Positions 7,246 to 16,333 of a DNA stretch of 64,000 nucleotides are shown piece after piece. The notes under the pieces were generated by a model that did no database searches, was not told the origin of the DNA, and was given only the letters and a program-made list of their open reading frames with translations. The DNA is taken from the NCBI GenBank assembly GCA_029210045.1, contig JARGNX010000002.1, positions 186,001 through 250,000 of the forward strand, read 5' to 3'. Origin of the DNA: Coxiellaceae bacterium. Lineage in GTDB: Bacteria; Pseudomonadota; Gammaproteobacteria; Coxiellales; Coxiellaceae. The position numbers and the translations under genes are program-made. Position 1 is the first letter of the stretch. The number at the start of each line of letters is the position of its first letter.

Positions 7246-7789
7246 TGCCCCATACCCCGCTGACTTGGCACATATCCACACCCAGCGATCGAGCAGAGAT
7301 ATTCCACTTTAATGCGTTTGGAGTTTCAAATAACGTGTGCGCACAATAAGGCACAACTAACCAGTAGTTACTTTTAATCTCTCGCTCGAGTTGGCCCGCT
7401 TCCCATTGTGCACAGCCGAGCGCAATCAGTGCCTTGTTGTCACGGCTCTCTTGCGCGAGTGCACCTAACTGTTGGCGACAGGCCAATAAGGACAAGGTGT
7501 GAACATGGGGGAATTCATTATCAGGCTGCTGACTTATTATATAGGCCTTGTTGTGATTCACCGGCCCACCATAATATAGGCTCACCTGGTGTAAATAAGG
7601 CAGTGGTTTTTCCATGCGCAGTTGGCTCAGCAAGCCATTAAGTGACAAGCTCAAGGTTTTGTTAACTACAATGCCTTGGCTGTATTGTTTGTTATGTTGG
7701 TAAATATAAATGACCGACTGACTGAATACTGGGCTACCAAGGGTGGGCATGGCAACGAGGAAATGGTTTTTTAGCTGGGTAACTCTCAT
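7238..7789 (-). CDS. yqgE: YqgE/AlgH family protein
   Basis: A 183-residue protein of the conserved YqgE/AlgH family. It begins L-K-N-H-F-L-V-A-M-P-T-L-G-S-P-V-F-S-Q-S-V, with Y-Y-G-G-P-V downstream and G-C-A-Q-W-E-A-G-Q-L-E-R-E-I in the C-terminal half, all family landmarks. The biochemical function is not settled; in Pseudomonas the family was linked to alginate regulation, and its genes commonly sit just before ruvX, as here. First gene of the leftward yqgE-ruvX-pyrB operon. Confidence 0.95.
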   Translation of the reverse strand: MRVTQLKNHFLVAMPTLGSPVFSQSVIYIYQHNKQYSQGIVVNKTLSLSLNGLLSQLRMEKPLPYLHQVSLYYGGPVNHNKAYIISQQPDNEFPHVHTLSLLACRQQLGALAQESRDNKALIALGCAQWEAGQLEREIKSNYWLVVPYCAHTLFETPNALKWNISARSLGVDMCQVSGVWGSA

Positions 7790-8154
7790 GCCAGGCAGTA
7801 TGCGATGTTAAGGTTGAATGTGCAATACCGTACCTGAGGCCAACATGAAAAAATGATCTGCGGCGTTAAAAGAACGCTCACAATCCTCATTTACTACGTG
7901 TAAACTCCGGCTGCTCGCGTACTTTTGCCTTGCTGATCATTTCTCATGCTGGCTCAGGTTGGGTGGGGGTGAAGCAGCGCAGCTTTCACACGTGCGTGCC
8001 CAAAAGAAAAGCTGCCCCACTAAGGCAATTATTTCAGGCCTATTGGTTAGTTGACTTCATGGGTGCTGGGCTCGGATCGCTGCCAAAGATGACATAGCTC
8101 AAGAGTTCTGCAATAATGCAGCCCTAATTGGGCTCAATCAAAAAGGTGAAACAC
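7790..8154. other. Non-coding interval between yqgE and pckA
   Basis: This 365-base gap between divergent genes should hold both promoters. I see an 8-bp inverted repeat (GCAGCTTT at 7979-7986 with AAAGCTGC at 8008-8015) and a small hairpin AGCCC-TAATT-GGGCT (8120-8134) just ahead of the pckA ribosome binding site. No gene is apparent. Confidence 0.5.
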
Positions 8155-9708
8155 ATGTCAGCGCTATGCTCGGCTACTCAACAGCAAAATTTAACCGTCG
8201 ATGAATTACTCGAACAGGCTCTAACCCGTGGTGAAGGCGTGATTGCGGCCAATGGTGCGTTTTGTGTTGCTACCGGAGAACGTACGGGTCGTTCACCTAA
8301 AGACCGCTTTATTATTAGAGACGAATTGACTGATAATACCATTGAGTGGGGCACCGTAAATCAGCCAATGACACCCTTGGCGTTTAATGCGCTATGGGCG
8401 CGTGCTGAAGATTATATGCAACAGCGCGAGACTTTTGTTTCAGCGTTACATGTTGGTGCAGATCCTGAAGAGTATCTACCTGTCGAAGTACAAACGGAAA
8501 TGGCATGGCATAATATTTTTTGTCAAAACTTATTTATTCGCCCATTAGAATATAATCCGAAGTTAAAGTCTGAATGGAAAATTATCAACGCGACTCACAT
8601 GCCGATTGATCCGACGAATGACAATACTAATAGCGAAGCATTGGTCGCGATAGATATGACACAGCGCAAAGTATTGGTATGCGGCACACAGTATGCAGGC
8701 GAAATGAAAAAGGCCATGTTTACAGTTTTAAATTACTTTTTACCAGCTAAGGGCATTTTACCCATGCATTGTGCGGCGAATGTTGGTGGTGCTGGTGATG
8801 TGTCTTTATTCTTTGGGTTGTCGGGTACGGGCAAGACCACACTATCTGCAGACCCAGAGCGTTTCTTGATGGGCGATGATGAACACGGTTGGGGTGATCA
8901 CGGTACGTTTAATTTTGAGGGTGGTTGCTACGCTAAGTGCATTGATCTTTCTGCTGAGCGTGAGCCAGTTATCTGGAAAGCGATTAAGCACGGCTCAGTG
9001 ATGGAGAATGTGGTTTTAGATGCTAATAAACAGCCGGACTACAGTGATGGCAGTTTAACACTTAACACGCGCGCTGCTTATCCGCGTGATTATATTGAAA
9101 AGTGTGTCGCTAGTAATCAAGGCACAACGCCAAGCTCCGTGATTTTTTTAACTTGTGATTTATATGGTGTGTTACCACCGGTAGCCTTATTAGATAAACA
9201 ACAAGCCGCATACTATTTCTTAAGCGGATACACGGCATTAGTGGGCAGCACAGAGGTGGGTGCAGCTAAAGGCATATCGCCGACTTTTAGCACGTGTTTC
9301 GGTGCGCCATTCTTCCCGCGCCCAGCCACTGAATATGCAGAATTATTGATGAAACATATTGAGAAAACCGGTTGTAAAGTATTCTTGGTAAATACTGGTT
9401 GGTGTGGCGGTGCTTATGGTGCTGGCGGTGAGCGCTTCTCAATTCCAACTACGCGTGCGGTTGTTAGTGCGATACATTCAGGTCAACTGAATGATATTGC
9501 AACGGACACCCTGCCCGGCTTTAATTTAGCGATTCCTTATGCTGTGGATGGTGTGGATACTGATTTGTTAGATCCACGTAAGTCTTGTCAGAATGCTAAA
9601 GATTATCAACAGCAATTAAATAAACTGATTGGTTTATTCCAACAAAACTTTACGCGCTTTGATGTGCCAGAAGAGATTAAACATGCAGGACCAACAGCTG
9701 TCGAATGA
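8155..9708 (+). CDS. pckA: Phosphoenolpyruvate carboxykinase (ATP)
   Basis: It converts oxaloacetate and ATP to phosphoenolpyruvate, the entry to gluconeogenesis from TCA intermediates. The 517-residue protein has the bacterial ATP-type motifs: [12 protein letters not shown] near the N-terminus, the P-loop [12 protein letters not shown], the metal-binding D-D-E-H-G-W-G and [10 protein letters not shown]. The start is the ATG at 8155 with AAGGTG at 8144-8149; an upstream TTG at 8128 is less likely. Together with maeA in this window it suggests growth on amino acids or organic acids. Confidence 0.96.
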   Translation: MSALCSATQQQNLTVDELLEQALTRGEGVIAANGAFCVATGERTGRSPKDRFIIRDELTDNTIEWGTVNQPMTPLAFNALWARAEDYMQQRETFVSALHVGADPEEYLPVEVQTEMAWHNIFCQNLFIRPLEYNPKLKSEWKIINATHMPIDPTNDNTNSEALVAIDMTQRKVLVCGTQYAGEMKKAMFTVLNYFLPAKGILPMHCAANVGGAGDVSLFFGLSGTGKTTLSADPERFLMGDDEHGWGDHGTFNFEGGCYAKCIDLSAEREPVIWKAIKHGSVMENVVLDANKQPDYSDGSLTLNTRAAYPRDYIEKCVASNQGTTPSSVIFLTCDLYGVLPPVALLDKQQAAYYFLSGYTALVGSTEVGAAKGISPTFSTCFGAPFFPRPATEYAELLMKHIEKTGCKVFLVNTGWCGGAYGAGGERFSIPTTRAVVSAIHSGQLNDIATDTLPGFNLAIPYAVDGVDTDLLDPRKSCQNAKDYQQQLNKLIGLFQQNFTRFDVPEEIKHAGPTAVE

Positions 9709-10393
9709 TACTGAGACTATCGCAGGCCGTTTGGCCTCGGTAAGGCTGCGTATGGCAACGGCATGCCAAGACAGCCAGCGCGCGGATAATGATGTGTATT
9801 TGTTGGCTGTCAGTAAGCGCCATAGCGCGACAATGATTCGACAAGCCTATGAAGCGGGCCAGGCTTCATTCGGGGAAAATTATGCCCAAGAGGCTGTTGA
9901 TAAGATTCAACAACTCAAAGATTTAAAGGCTACGTGGCATTTTATTGGTAAGCTGCAGTCGAATAAGTTAAAGTTGTTGGCGCAATATTTTGATTGGCTA
10001 CAAACGGTTACATCGATTAAGCACCTGGATTTATTATCGCAGCATGCACAGGCATTTTCAAAAACACTGAATATTTGTATACAAGTAAAGCTCGGTGATG
10101 AAGACAATAAAAATGGCGTGGATGTTGAGCTGGCGATGGAGTTGATGGCACATGCGCATCAGTGTGCGGGTATTAGGCCACGCGGTTTGATGGCAATTCC
10201 GCCGGCAACCGAAGACTACCAGCAGCAATATGAAGTGTTGCAACCGTTGAGGGAATTTTTTGTTGAAATGCAGCAACGGTGGCCCAATCTAGATACCTTG
10301 TCGATGGGGATGTCGAATGATTTAGAGGCAGCGATTGCACAAGGTTCGACGATGGTGCGTGTTGGCACAGCGATTTTTGGTGCGAGGTCATAA
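9683..10393 (+). CDS. yggS: YggS/PROSC family PLP homeostasis protein
   Basis: A pyridoxal-phosphate-binding protein (236 residues) of the YggS family, which buffers free PLP and affects amino-acid balance. It has the PLP-lysine segment L-L-A-V-S-K-R-H, the S-F-G-E-N-Y-A-Q-E strand, [11 protein letters not shown] and [13 protein letters not shown] near the C-terminus. The start at 9683 lies inside pckA, overlapping its last 26 bases. It is followed by yggT, the same gene pair as in E. coli. Confidence 0.94.
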   Translation: MQDQQLSNDTETIAGRLASVRLRMATACQDSQRADNDVYLLAVSKRHSATMIRQAYEAGQASFGENYAQEAVDKIQQLKDLKATWHFIGKLQSNKLKLLAQYFDWLQTVTSIKHLDLLSQHAQAFSKTLNICIQVKLGDEDNKNGVDVELAMELMAHAHQCAGIRPRGLMAIPPATEDYQQQYEVLQPLREFFVEMQQRWPNLDTLSMGMSNDLEAAIAQGSTMVRVGTAIFGARS

Positions 10394-10458
10394 GAATTGT
10401 TTAGGCGCGAGCCCTCGGGAGACGAAACGGCCATGCTGGGTATAGTTTGATTTGTTTT

Positions 10459-10488
10459 CCCGGAAATCGACAGCGTCGATTATCCGGG
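10459..10488. repeat. Hairpin of the dispersed CCCGGA family
   Basis: CCCGGA (10459-10464) and TCCGGG (10483-10488) enclose a second inverted pair TCGAC/GTCGA (10467-10471, 10475-10479). It lies between yggS and yggT, just ahead of the tandem CCGGG repeats, and could act as a weak terminator or RNA stabiliser. Confidence 0.6.
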
Positions 10489-10504
10489 ACCCAGGATAAT
10501 ATAT

Positions 10505-10576
10505 GGATCCCGGATCAAGTCCGGGATGACAAGGTAAATCCGGGATGACAGGCAAAGTCCGGGATGACGGGCAAAA
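10505..10576. repeat. Dispersed palindromic repeat with a 19-bp tandem extension
   Basis: A copy of the CCCGGATCAAGTCCGGG palindrome (10509-10525) runs into three tandem 19-base units, each beginning TCCGGGATGAC, at 10520, 10539 and 10558. The last unit ends just before the yggT ribosome binding site region. Confidence 0.85.
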
Positions 10577-10602
10577 AAGATAAAATAAAAAAGGTAAAAA
10601 TT

Positions 10603-11184
10603 ATGTCAGGTCCAGTAAATACAGCTTTACTATTTTTGGTGAACGTCATCTTTGGTATTTATATCTTGGTGGTGGTACTGCGTTTGTTAATGCAAAAAGT
10701 GGGTGCTTCTTATCATAACCCGATCTCACAATTGGTAATTAAGGCAACACAACCAATCGTTAAACCATTGCAACGTGTGGTGCCGGGTTACAAAGGTATC
10801 GATTTTGCTATTGTGATATTTTTGTTTGTACTTGAGCTGATTAAGGTTGTGATTTTATTAGCGATCACTCAGGGCACATTCCCTGATGTGGGCGGCTGGG
10901 TTATCTGGGCGTTTGCTGATGGTTGTAATGACATCTTAGATGTTTACTTCTATCTGATTATCATTGGTGCGATTTTAAGTTGGGTTACATCGATGCATCA
11001 TCACCCGATTACCCATGTTGTCGCCAGCATTACTGACCCACTACTCGGTGTATTTCGACGCTTTATTCCTGCGGTGGGTGGTATGGACTTCACCCCATTA
11101 ATCGCGATTGTTGTGATTAAGCTGGTGCAAATCTTAGTGTTTGGACCATTGGCTGGTGTGGGTGTACAGATGGCCTTGTCGTAA
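10603..11184 (+). CDS. yggT: YggT family membrane protein
   Basis: A 193-residue inner membrane protein with two copies of the YggT unit, each with hydrophobic helices and a conserved amphipathic segment (Y-H-N-P-I-S-Q-L-V-I-K-A-T-Q-P-I and the matching H-H-P-I-T-H-V-V-A-S-I-T-D-P-L). The molecular role is not well defined; in other bacteria the family is tied to cell shape, division site or osmotic tolerance. The start is the ATG at 10603; the longer reading frame from 10564 runs through repeat DNA and is unlikely. It follows yggS. Confidence 0.93.
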   Translation: MSGPVNTALLFLVNVIFGIYILVVVLRLLMQKVGASYHNPISQLVIKATQPIVKPLQRVVPGYKGIDFAIVIFLFVLELIKVVILLAITQGTFPDVGGWVIWAFADGCNDILDVYFYLIIIGAILSWVTSMHHHPITHVVASITDPLLGVFRRFIPAVGGMDFTPLIAIVVIKLVQILVFGPLAGVGVQMALS

Positions 11185-11256
11185 GAGTTTGAAAACGGTG
11201 GCAAATTGAATTACGATTTGTCTTCAATAACTTAATATATTTTTAGGAGTACCCTT

Positions 11257-11586
11257 ATGGGAGAATTTGTTAAAGCAACATCAGATGCAGCGTTTGATGG
11301 TGAAGTATTACAGTCAGATACACCAGTGCTTGTGGACTTTTGGGCCGAATGGTGCGGACCATGCAAAATGATTACACCGATCGTTGATAAGGTGGCTGAA
11401 GATTATGCGCAACGCGTATCAGTATTTAAAATGAATGTGGATGATAATCCTGATACTCCAAGCAAGTACGGTGTTCGCGGCATCCCTAGCCTGTTGATTT
11501 ATAAGGGCGGAGAGGTTGTTGATACTCATGTGGGTGCATTGACCGAATCCCAATTAACCGCTTTTCTAGATAAGAACTTGGATTAA
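11257..11586 (+). CDS. trxA: Thioredoxin
   Basis: A 109-residue cytoplasmic thioredoxin with the active-site W-C-G-P-C-K (Cys 33 and Cys 36), F-W-A-E before it and the cis-proline segment G-I-P-S-L-L downstream. It reduces protein disulfides such as ribonucleotide reductase. Stands just upstream of rho, as in E. coli and many other gammaproteobacteria. A GGAG ribosome binding site lies ten bases before the ATG. Confidence 0.97.
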   Translation: MGEFVKATSDAAFDGEVLQSDTPVLVDFWAEWCGPCKMITPIVDKVAEDYAQRVSVFKMNVDDNPDTPSKYGVRGIPSLLIYKGGEVVDTHVGALTESQLTAFLDKNLD

Positions 11587-11602
11587 AACCCCAAGTTCTT
11601 TT
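11572..11602 (+). terminator. Hairpin overlapping the trxA stop codon
   Basis: AAGAACTTGG (11572-11581) pairs perfectly with CCAAGTTCTT (11591-11600), with the trxA stop codon at the start of the 9-base loop. A short T run (11599-11602) follows. It probably terminates or attenuates trxA transcription before rho. The T run is weak. Confidence 0.6.
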
Positions 11603-11733
11603 GGAAACACTTGAAATTTAATTAAACAGGCTCTAGAATAAGAACTCGCAAGAAATTTTCCAGAAATTTAAGAATTTTTCCCTCCATATCAGAGAGTGTT
11701 TCACACAAAATAACTAAAATAATGGGTCAACCT

Positions 11734-12990
11734 ATGAACCTTACAGAACTGAAGAAGAAATCGGCGGCTGAACTGAGCGGTATCGCGCAGAAGATGGGCC
11801 TTGATAATTTATCACGTATGCGTAAGCAGGATATTATCTTTGCTTTATTAAAAGCTCACGCCAAAAAAGGTGAAGATATTTACGGTGATGGTGTTATTGA
11901 AATTTTACAAGACGGTTTCGGTTTTTTACGTTCCTCAGATACATCCTATTTAGCGGGACCAGATGATATCTATGTGTCACCCAGTCAGATCCGTCGTTTT
12001 TCTTTGCGTACTGGTGATACCGTATCAGGTAAGATCCGCCCGCCTAAAGAGGGCGAGCGTTATTTTGCATTGTTACAGGTGAGTGAAATTAATTATGACA
12101 AACCTGAAAACTCTAAGAACAAAATTTTATTTGAAAATCTAACGCCATTATTTCCGGATGAACGCCTTGAGATGCAAATTGGTAATGGCAGTACAGAAGA
12201 CATTACTGCTCGTATCGTTGATCTAGCGGCGCCGGTAGGTAAAGGTCAGCGTGGTTTGATTGTATCGCCACCTAAAGCTGGTAAAACCATGATGCTGCAA
12301 AATATCGCACATTCGATTGCGCAAAATCATCCAGATGTTTATTTGATTGTTTTACTTATTGATGAGCGTCCAGAAGAAGTGACAGAAATGTCGCGATCTG
12401 TGAAGGGTGAAGTGGTTGCGAGTACATTTGATGAGCCATTAGCGCGACACGTTCAAGTAGCCGAGATGGTGATTGAAAAAGCTAAACGTTTAGTTGAGCA
12501 TAAAAAAGATGTGGTGATTTTATTGGATTCGATTACGCGTTTGGCGCGTGCTTACAATACCATCGTCCCAGCTTCTGGTAAGGTATTAACCGGTGGTGTT
12601 GATGCAAATGCATTGCAACGTCCTAAGCGCTTCTTTGGTGCCGCGCGTAATGTTGAAGAAGGCGGTAGTTTAACCATTCTTGCAACGGCCTTGGTTGATA
12701 CAGGCTCTAAGATGGACGAAGTGATTTACGAAGAGTTCAAGGGAACAGGTAATATGGAGATCCACTTGAGCCGTCGTATTGCTGAACGCCGTATCTTCCC
12801 AGCGATTAATATCAACAGTTCTGGCACGCGTCGTGAAGAGCGAATTACTAAGCCGGCTGAATTACAAAAATTGTGGATCTTGCGTAAAATCTTGCATCCA
12901 ATGGATGAGTTGGCAGCGGGTGAATTCCTGATTGATCGCTTAAAACTATCGAAAACTAACGATGATTTCTTTGACTCAATGAAAGGTTAA
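11734..12990 (+). CDS. rho: Transcription termination factor Rho
   Basis: Hexameric RNA-dependent helicase that ends transcription. The 418-residue protein has the N-terminal helical domain ([14 protein letters not shown]), the cold-shock-like primary RNA site ([16 protein letters not shown]), Walker A P-P-K-A-G-K-T, the [10 protein letters not shown] motif, Walker [11 protein letters not shown] and the Q-loop/R-loop region with G-S-L-T-I-L-A-T-A. The start at 11734 matches the family N-terminus; an ATG at 11722 is also in frame. The 130-base leader may carry autoregulation, as in E. coli. Confidence 0.97.
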   Translation: MNLTELKKKSAAELSGIAQKMGLDNLSRMRKQDIIFALLKAHAKKGEDIYGDGVIEILQDGFGFLRSSDTSYLAGPDDIYVSPSQIRRFSLRTGDTVSGKIRPPKEGERYFALLQVSEINYDKPENSKNKILFENLTPLFPDERLEMQIGNGSTEDITARIVDLAAPVGKGQRGLIVSPPKAGKTMMLQNIAHSIAQNHPDVYLIVLLIDERPEEVTEMSRSVKGEVVASTFDEPLARHVQVAEMVIEKAKRLVEHKKDVVILLDSITRLARAYNTIVPASGKVLTGGVDANALQRPKRFFGAARNVEEGGSLTILATALVDTGSKMDEVIYEEFKGTGNMEIHLSRRIAERRIFPAININSSGTRREERITKPAELQKLWILRKILHPMDELAAGEFLIDRLKLSKTNDDFFDSMKG

Positions 12991-13001
12991 AACACGCTAT
13001 C

Positions 13002-13715
13002 ATGCCTAAGCAGCATAAAAAAACGGTACTGATTGTTGATGATGAGCAGTCAATCCGTAATATGCTGCGTTATGCATTACAGATTGCAGGTTTTGATGTG
13101 GTTGAGGCAGAAGAGGCATCTGATGCGAAGAAACAGATTCAAGTAGCCACCCCTAATATTATTTTACTTGATTGGATGTTGCCTGGAACGAGTGGCATAG
13201 AATTTGCTAAGCAATTAAAAGCATCAAAAAACACCAGTGATATCCCGATTATTTTATTAACCGCCAAAGCTGAAGAAGACAGCAAGGTGGAGGGGTTAAA
13301 TACGGGTGCTGATGACTATGTGATTAAACCATTCTCGCCACGTGAATTGATTGCGCGTATCCATGCGGTCCTGCGCCGTGGGCCATTAGAGCATCCAGAT
13401 GGCACGGTACGTATTCGCGATCTCACTATTCATATGGATCAACATAAAGTAGAGTACCGCGGCGAGACAATGAAGTTTGGGCCCTTAGAGTATCGTCTGT
13501 TGTGTTTTTTCATTACCCATCAGGATCGAGTGTACTCGCGTGATCAATTGTTATCGCATGTGTGGGGCAATGATGCGTATTTAGACGAGCGCACGGTTGA
13601 TGTGCATATTCGCCGACTGCGTAAACGTTTAAGCACCTGCGGTTATGATGATTTAATCGAAACCGTGCACGGCATTGGTTACCGGTTCTCTGACAAAAAG
13701 AAAGCCCATGACTGA
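13002..13715 (+). CDS. phoB: Phosphate-type response regulator PhoB
   Basis: A 237-residue OmpR/PhoB-class regulator. The receiver domain (about 5-125) has the acidic pair V-D-D-E, the phospho-acceptor Asp in L-L-D-W-M-L-P-G, and the conserved T-A-K and K-P-F-S-P-R-E-L. The C-terminal winged helix (about 140-232) ends in T-V-D-V-H-I-R-R-L-R-K-R and V-H-G-I-G-Y-R-F. It starts 11 bases after rho and overlaps the kinase gene by eight bases. PhoB is the best name given the partner and the W-M-L-P-G-T-S-G-I-E pattern, but no pst or pho-regulon genes are in the window. Confidence 0.88.
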   Translation: MPKQHKKTVLIVDDEQSIRNMLRYALQIAGFDVVEAEEASDAKKQIQVATPNIILLDWMLPGTSGIEFAKQLKASKNTSDIPIILLTAKAEEDSKVEGLNTGADDYVIKPFSPRELIARIHAVLRRGPLEHPDGTVRIRDLTIHMDQHKVEYRGETMKFGPLEYRLLCFFITHQDRVYSRDQLLSHVWGNDAYLDERTVDVHIRRLRKRLSTCGYDDLIETVHGIGYRFSDKKKAHD

Positions 13716-14712
13716 GCAGGATTTAGCGGAAGCATTATCAGACGGCATTGTTTGTCTGCAGCGTGATGGTCAGTGCGTGTGGTGGAATTCCGCGGCAGAG
13801 GGATTGCTGAAACTTGAACAAAAGCCGTCATATAATAACATCACTAAAACCATTCCTAACGTAAAATTCCGACGTTATTTTAAGCGCCAACCCTTTAACG
13901 AAGTGTTGGAACTGCCCTCGCCTTGTTATAGCAATCGGCAGCTGACCATACATTTAAGGCCCTACGATGATTTGTTGCTATTGGTTGTGCATGATGTAAC
14001 GCATACGCATCATTTAAATAGCATACGCCAAGATTTCATTGCAAACGTATCGCACGAGTTGCGCACACCGTTAACGGTATTTCATGGTTATTTGGAAATT
14101 CTGCAGGATAATGATTTAGATGATCCGATGTTGTTGCGTGATATTTTACAGCAAATGCAGATTCAAAGTCGTCGCATGGAGGGGCTAGTAAGGGATCTAT
14201 TATTATTGTCACGACTCGAGGGTGATGAACCGGATATAGCACAACATCAACAAGTCAATCTGGCTGGTCTTTTACGTATTATTATTGATGACGCTAAAGC
14301 GTTGAGTGGTAATAAGGCGCATAACTTTACTGTCAATCTAGATGAAAACATTGAAGTTGAGGGGCACTCGGAAGAGTTACACAGTGCTTTTTCAAATGTT
14401 ATTTTTAATGCCGTACATTACACGCCTGCGGGTGGCGATATTGATATTGCTTTATATCAAGATGGCGAAGACATTACCATGAGAGTGAAAGACAATGGTA
14501 TCGGTATTGCCGCTGAACAAATTCCTAAATTAACTCAGCGTTTCTATCGCGTTGATGAGGCGCGCTCGCGAGAAGACGGTCGTCGTGATGGCACGGGATT
14601 GGGCCTGGCAATTGTAAAGCATGTGTTATTACGCCATCATGGTGAGTTGCTAATCGACAGCGAACCGGATGTTGGTTCTACCTTCTATTGCCGTTTTCCA
14701 CCGTCACTATGA
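13708..14712 (+). CDS. phoR: PhoR-like histidine kinase without membrane segments
   Basis: A 334-residue sensor kinase. It has a PAS-like N-terminal part (L-S-D-G-I-V-C-L-Q-R-D-G-Q-C-V-W-W-N-S-A-A), the H-box F-I-A-N-V-S-H-E-L-R-T-P-L-T-V, N-box N-V-I-F-N-A-V-H-Y-T, G1 D-N-G-I-G-I and G2 G-T-G-L-G-L-A-I-V. E. coli PhoR (431 residues) has N-terminal membrane helices. This protein starts directly at the PAS region and has no hydrophobic stretch, so it should be cytosolic. The start overlaps the phoB stop (ATGACTGA), and I see no membrane-helix coding upstream in any frame, since that is phoB. Confidence 0.88.
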   Translation: MTEQDLAEALSDGIVCLQRDGQCVWWNSAAEGLLKLEQKPSYNNITKTIPNVKFRRYFKRQPFNEVLELPSPCYSNRQLTIHLRPYDDLLLLVVHDVTHTHHLNSIRQDFIANVSHELRTPLTVFHGYLEILQDNDLDDPMLLRDILQQMQIQSRRMEGLVRDLLLLSRLEGDEPDIAQHQQVNLAGLLRIIIDDAKALSGNKAHNFTVNLDENIEVEGHSEELHSAFSNVIFNAVHYTPAGGDIDIALYQDGEDITMRVKDNGIGIAAEQIPKLTQRFYRVDEARSREDGRRDGTGLGLAIVKHVLLRHHGELLIDSEPDVGSTFYCRFPPSL

Positions 14713-14724
14713 GTTGATAAGGCT

Positions 14725-16182
14725 TCAAAATAAATCATCAGCAGTGGCGTCAGACCATACTAATCCGGTACGGTAAACTGAGTTTGTTAGACCATGGGTC
14801 GTTATCATGGATAGGGATAATTGTTTTTTTGTTTTAGTTACATGCTTATATACATCAATTTTTTTACGTAATTTTTCAGAGTATTCTTTATCAATATTGA
14901 AGGCGTTATTGTGGTATTTTATCTCACAAATATTTATTAAGCCATCTGGCCTATCGAATAATAAATCAATCTGTGCCCCAGACGCCTTTTCGTTTTTTTT
15001 GGGCTGATGGCGCCATGTTGAGACAACTGATCCGCTGGGGATGCTAAGTGCAGCTTTAATGTTGGAAAGGTGTTTAAAGCAAATGGCCTCAAAAGCATAG
15101 CCAGACCATGCCTCCCATGCTGAAGAAAGGCTAGTTGCCTGCCAAAAATCGGTAGACATTTCTTTTATAGTATTGCTATTGTTGCTGGGTGCTATCCAAT
15201 GCAAATAAAACAAACTATATTCATCTATAAGCTTGTATGACACCCCGTTTTTTTGTTTCCATGGAATAAACTTTTCAATAAAGCCTGCATATTCGAGTTC
15301 CTTTAGTACCCTTGTTAAGGCGCCACCATTTAGCCCGGATTCTTTTACAATATTGGCACGGCTTATACCGTTTCTATTATGAGCTAGCAGTGTAATTACT
15401 TTTTCGTGGGTTTCTGAATGCTTAAATAAGGAGGAGAATAAATTGCTAAATTCATCAACTAATGCCCCGCCTTTACTAAAGCAAATTTCATTGATATTTT
15501 GAATTGCGGAAAGCCCATTTTTAATAAATTTCAAATAAAATGGTATGCCGCCAATACACATATACAGCTGGATAATTTGGTAATGATCCAGTGTGATGGC
15601 TTTGTTATTTAAATATTGTTTTGTTTCTGACAGGGTAAAGGGGGCGATGGGTAATCGTAATGTGACACGATTGTGTAAGCCGCCTTTATTATTTAATATA
15701 TTTTCTATAATCCACGAGGCAGCAGAGCCACATATAATAAGCTTGATGTTGGGGTTATCTACCCAGTAGCGGTTCCAGTAATAATCGAGAGCTTGCAGCA
15801 ACTGAGATTTCTTGGTTGCCATCCAGGGGAATTCGTCAAAAAATATAACAATTTTTTTATTGTAGGTGTTTATAGCATCTGTTAGTGCCTCGAATGCATC
15901 TAGCCATGTGGTGGTTGGTTTGAGTTGAACTTTAATATTTAGTTTTTCATACAGGGTTTCTAGTTCTTTTGTAAACTCACTGAGTTGAGTTTTTAGCTTG
16001 GCATTGTGAATACCCGTTAGCTGGAATAATGGAGCTTTCTTTTGTTTGAAAAAATGCCTAATGAGGTAGGTTTTACCAACGCGTCGCCTGCCGTAAATGG
16101 CAATGAGTTCAGCCTCAGAAGATGAGAAAGCCTGCTCAAGGGCAGAAATCTCTTTTTTTCTTCCAACTATTTGATTATTCAT
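14725..16182 (-). CDS. AAA ATPase with C-terminal DUF234-like nuclease region
   Basis: A 485-residue protein of the archaeal-type ATPase/DUF234 group. The ATPase part has Walker A Y-G-R-R-R-V-G-K-T-Y, Walker B I-V-I-F-F-D-E-F-P-W and sensor L-I-I-C-G-S-A-A. A winged-helix region follows (about 290-345, G-I-S-R-A-N-I-V-K-E-S-G-L-N-G-G-A-L). The C-terminus has Q-I-D-L-L-F then I-C-E-I-K-Y, the spacing of a PD-(D/E)XK nuclease core. The real role of the family is unclear; solitary copies are scattered in bacteria and are probably mobile. The start at 16182 is preferred over 16200 or 16269, because the promoter -10 at 16211-16216 would leave the longer forms without a leader. Confidence 0.82.
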   Translation of the reverse strand: MNNQIVGRKKEISALEQAFSSSEAELIAIYGRRRVGKTYLIRHFFKQKKAPLFQLTGIHNAKLKTQLSEFTKELETLYEKLNIKVQLKPTTTWLDAFEALTDAINTYNKKIVIFFDEFPWMATKKSQLLQALDYYWNRYWVDNPNIKLIICGSAASWIIENILNNKGGLHNRVTLRLPIAPFTLSETKQYLNNKAITLDHYQIIQLYMCIGGIPFYLKFIKNGLSAIQNINEICFSKGGALVDEFSNLFSSLFKHSETHEKVITLLAHNRNGISRANIVKESGLNGGALTRVLKELEYAGFIEKFIPWKQKNGVSYKLIDEYSLFYLHWIAPSNNSNTIKEMSTDFWQATSLSSAWEAWSGYAFEAICFKHLSNIKAALSIPSGSVVSTWRHQPKKNEKASGAQIDLLFDRPDGLINICEIKYHNNAFNIDKEYSEKLRKKIDVYKHVTKTKKQLSLSMITTHGLTNSVYRTGLVWSDATADDLF

Positions 16183-16209
16183 ATTTTTCAACCGGGACAT
16201 GAGCAATTT

Positions 16210-16262
16210 AATTATACTTGTCTCAAATATAGCAAAATATGCAATTTGGGACAAGTATAATT
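16210..16262. promoter_or_regulatory. 19-bp inverted repeat containing the AAA ATPase -10 box
   Basis: AATTATACTTGTCTCAAAT (16210-16228) and ATTTGGGACAAGTATAATT (16244-16262) are inverted copies matching at 18 of 19 positions, 15 bases apart. The left arm reads TATAAT on the minus strand, about 30 bases before the ATPase start, so the palindrome would overlap its promoter. This looks like an operator, possibly autoregulatory through the protein's own winged-helix region (inference). Confidence 0.65.
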
Positions 16263-16297
16263 GTGGCATACCTTACCTGGATATAGGAAAGCAAGAA

Positions 16298-16315
16298 ATT
16301 TGGGACAAGTATAAT
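16298..16315 (+). repeat. Third copy of the ATTTGGGACAAGTATAAT element
   Basis: This 18-base stretch is identical to the right arm of the inverted repeat at 16210-16262 and lies in the same direction as it, 54 bases further on and just past the hemY stop codon. Three copies within 110 bases are unlikely by chance. Confidence 0.8.
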
Positions 16316-16333
16316 CCTATATAAATCAATCAG

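Noticed and set aside
7979-8015. Inverted repeat as a riboswitch or terminator before pckA
   Set aside because: The 21-base loop and lack of a T run do not fit a terminator, and no riboswitch consensus was recognised, so it is only mentioned within the gap.
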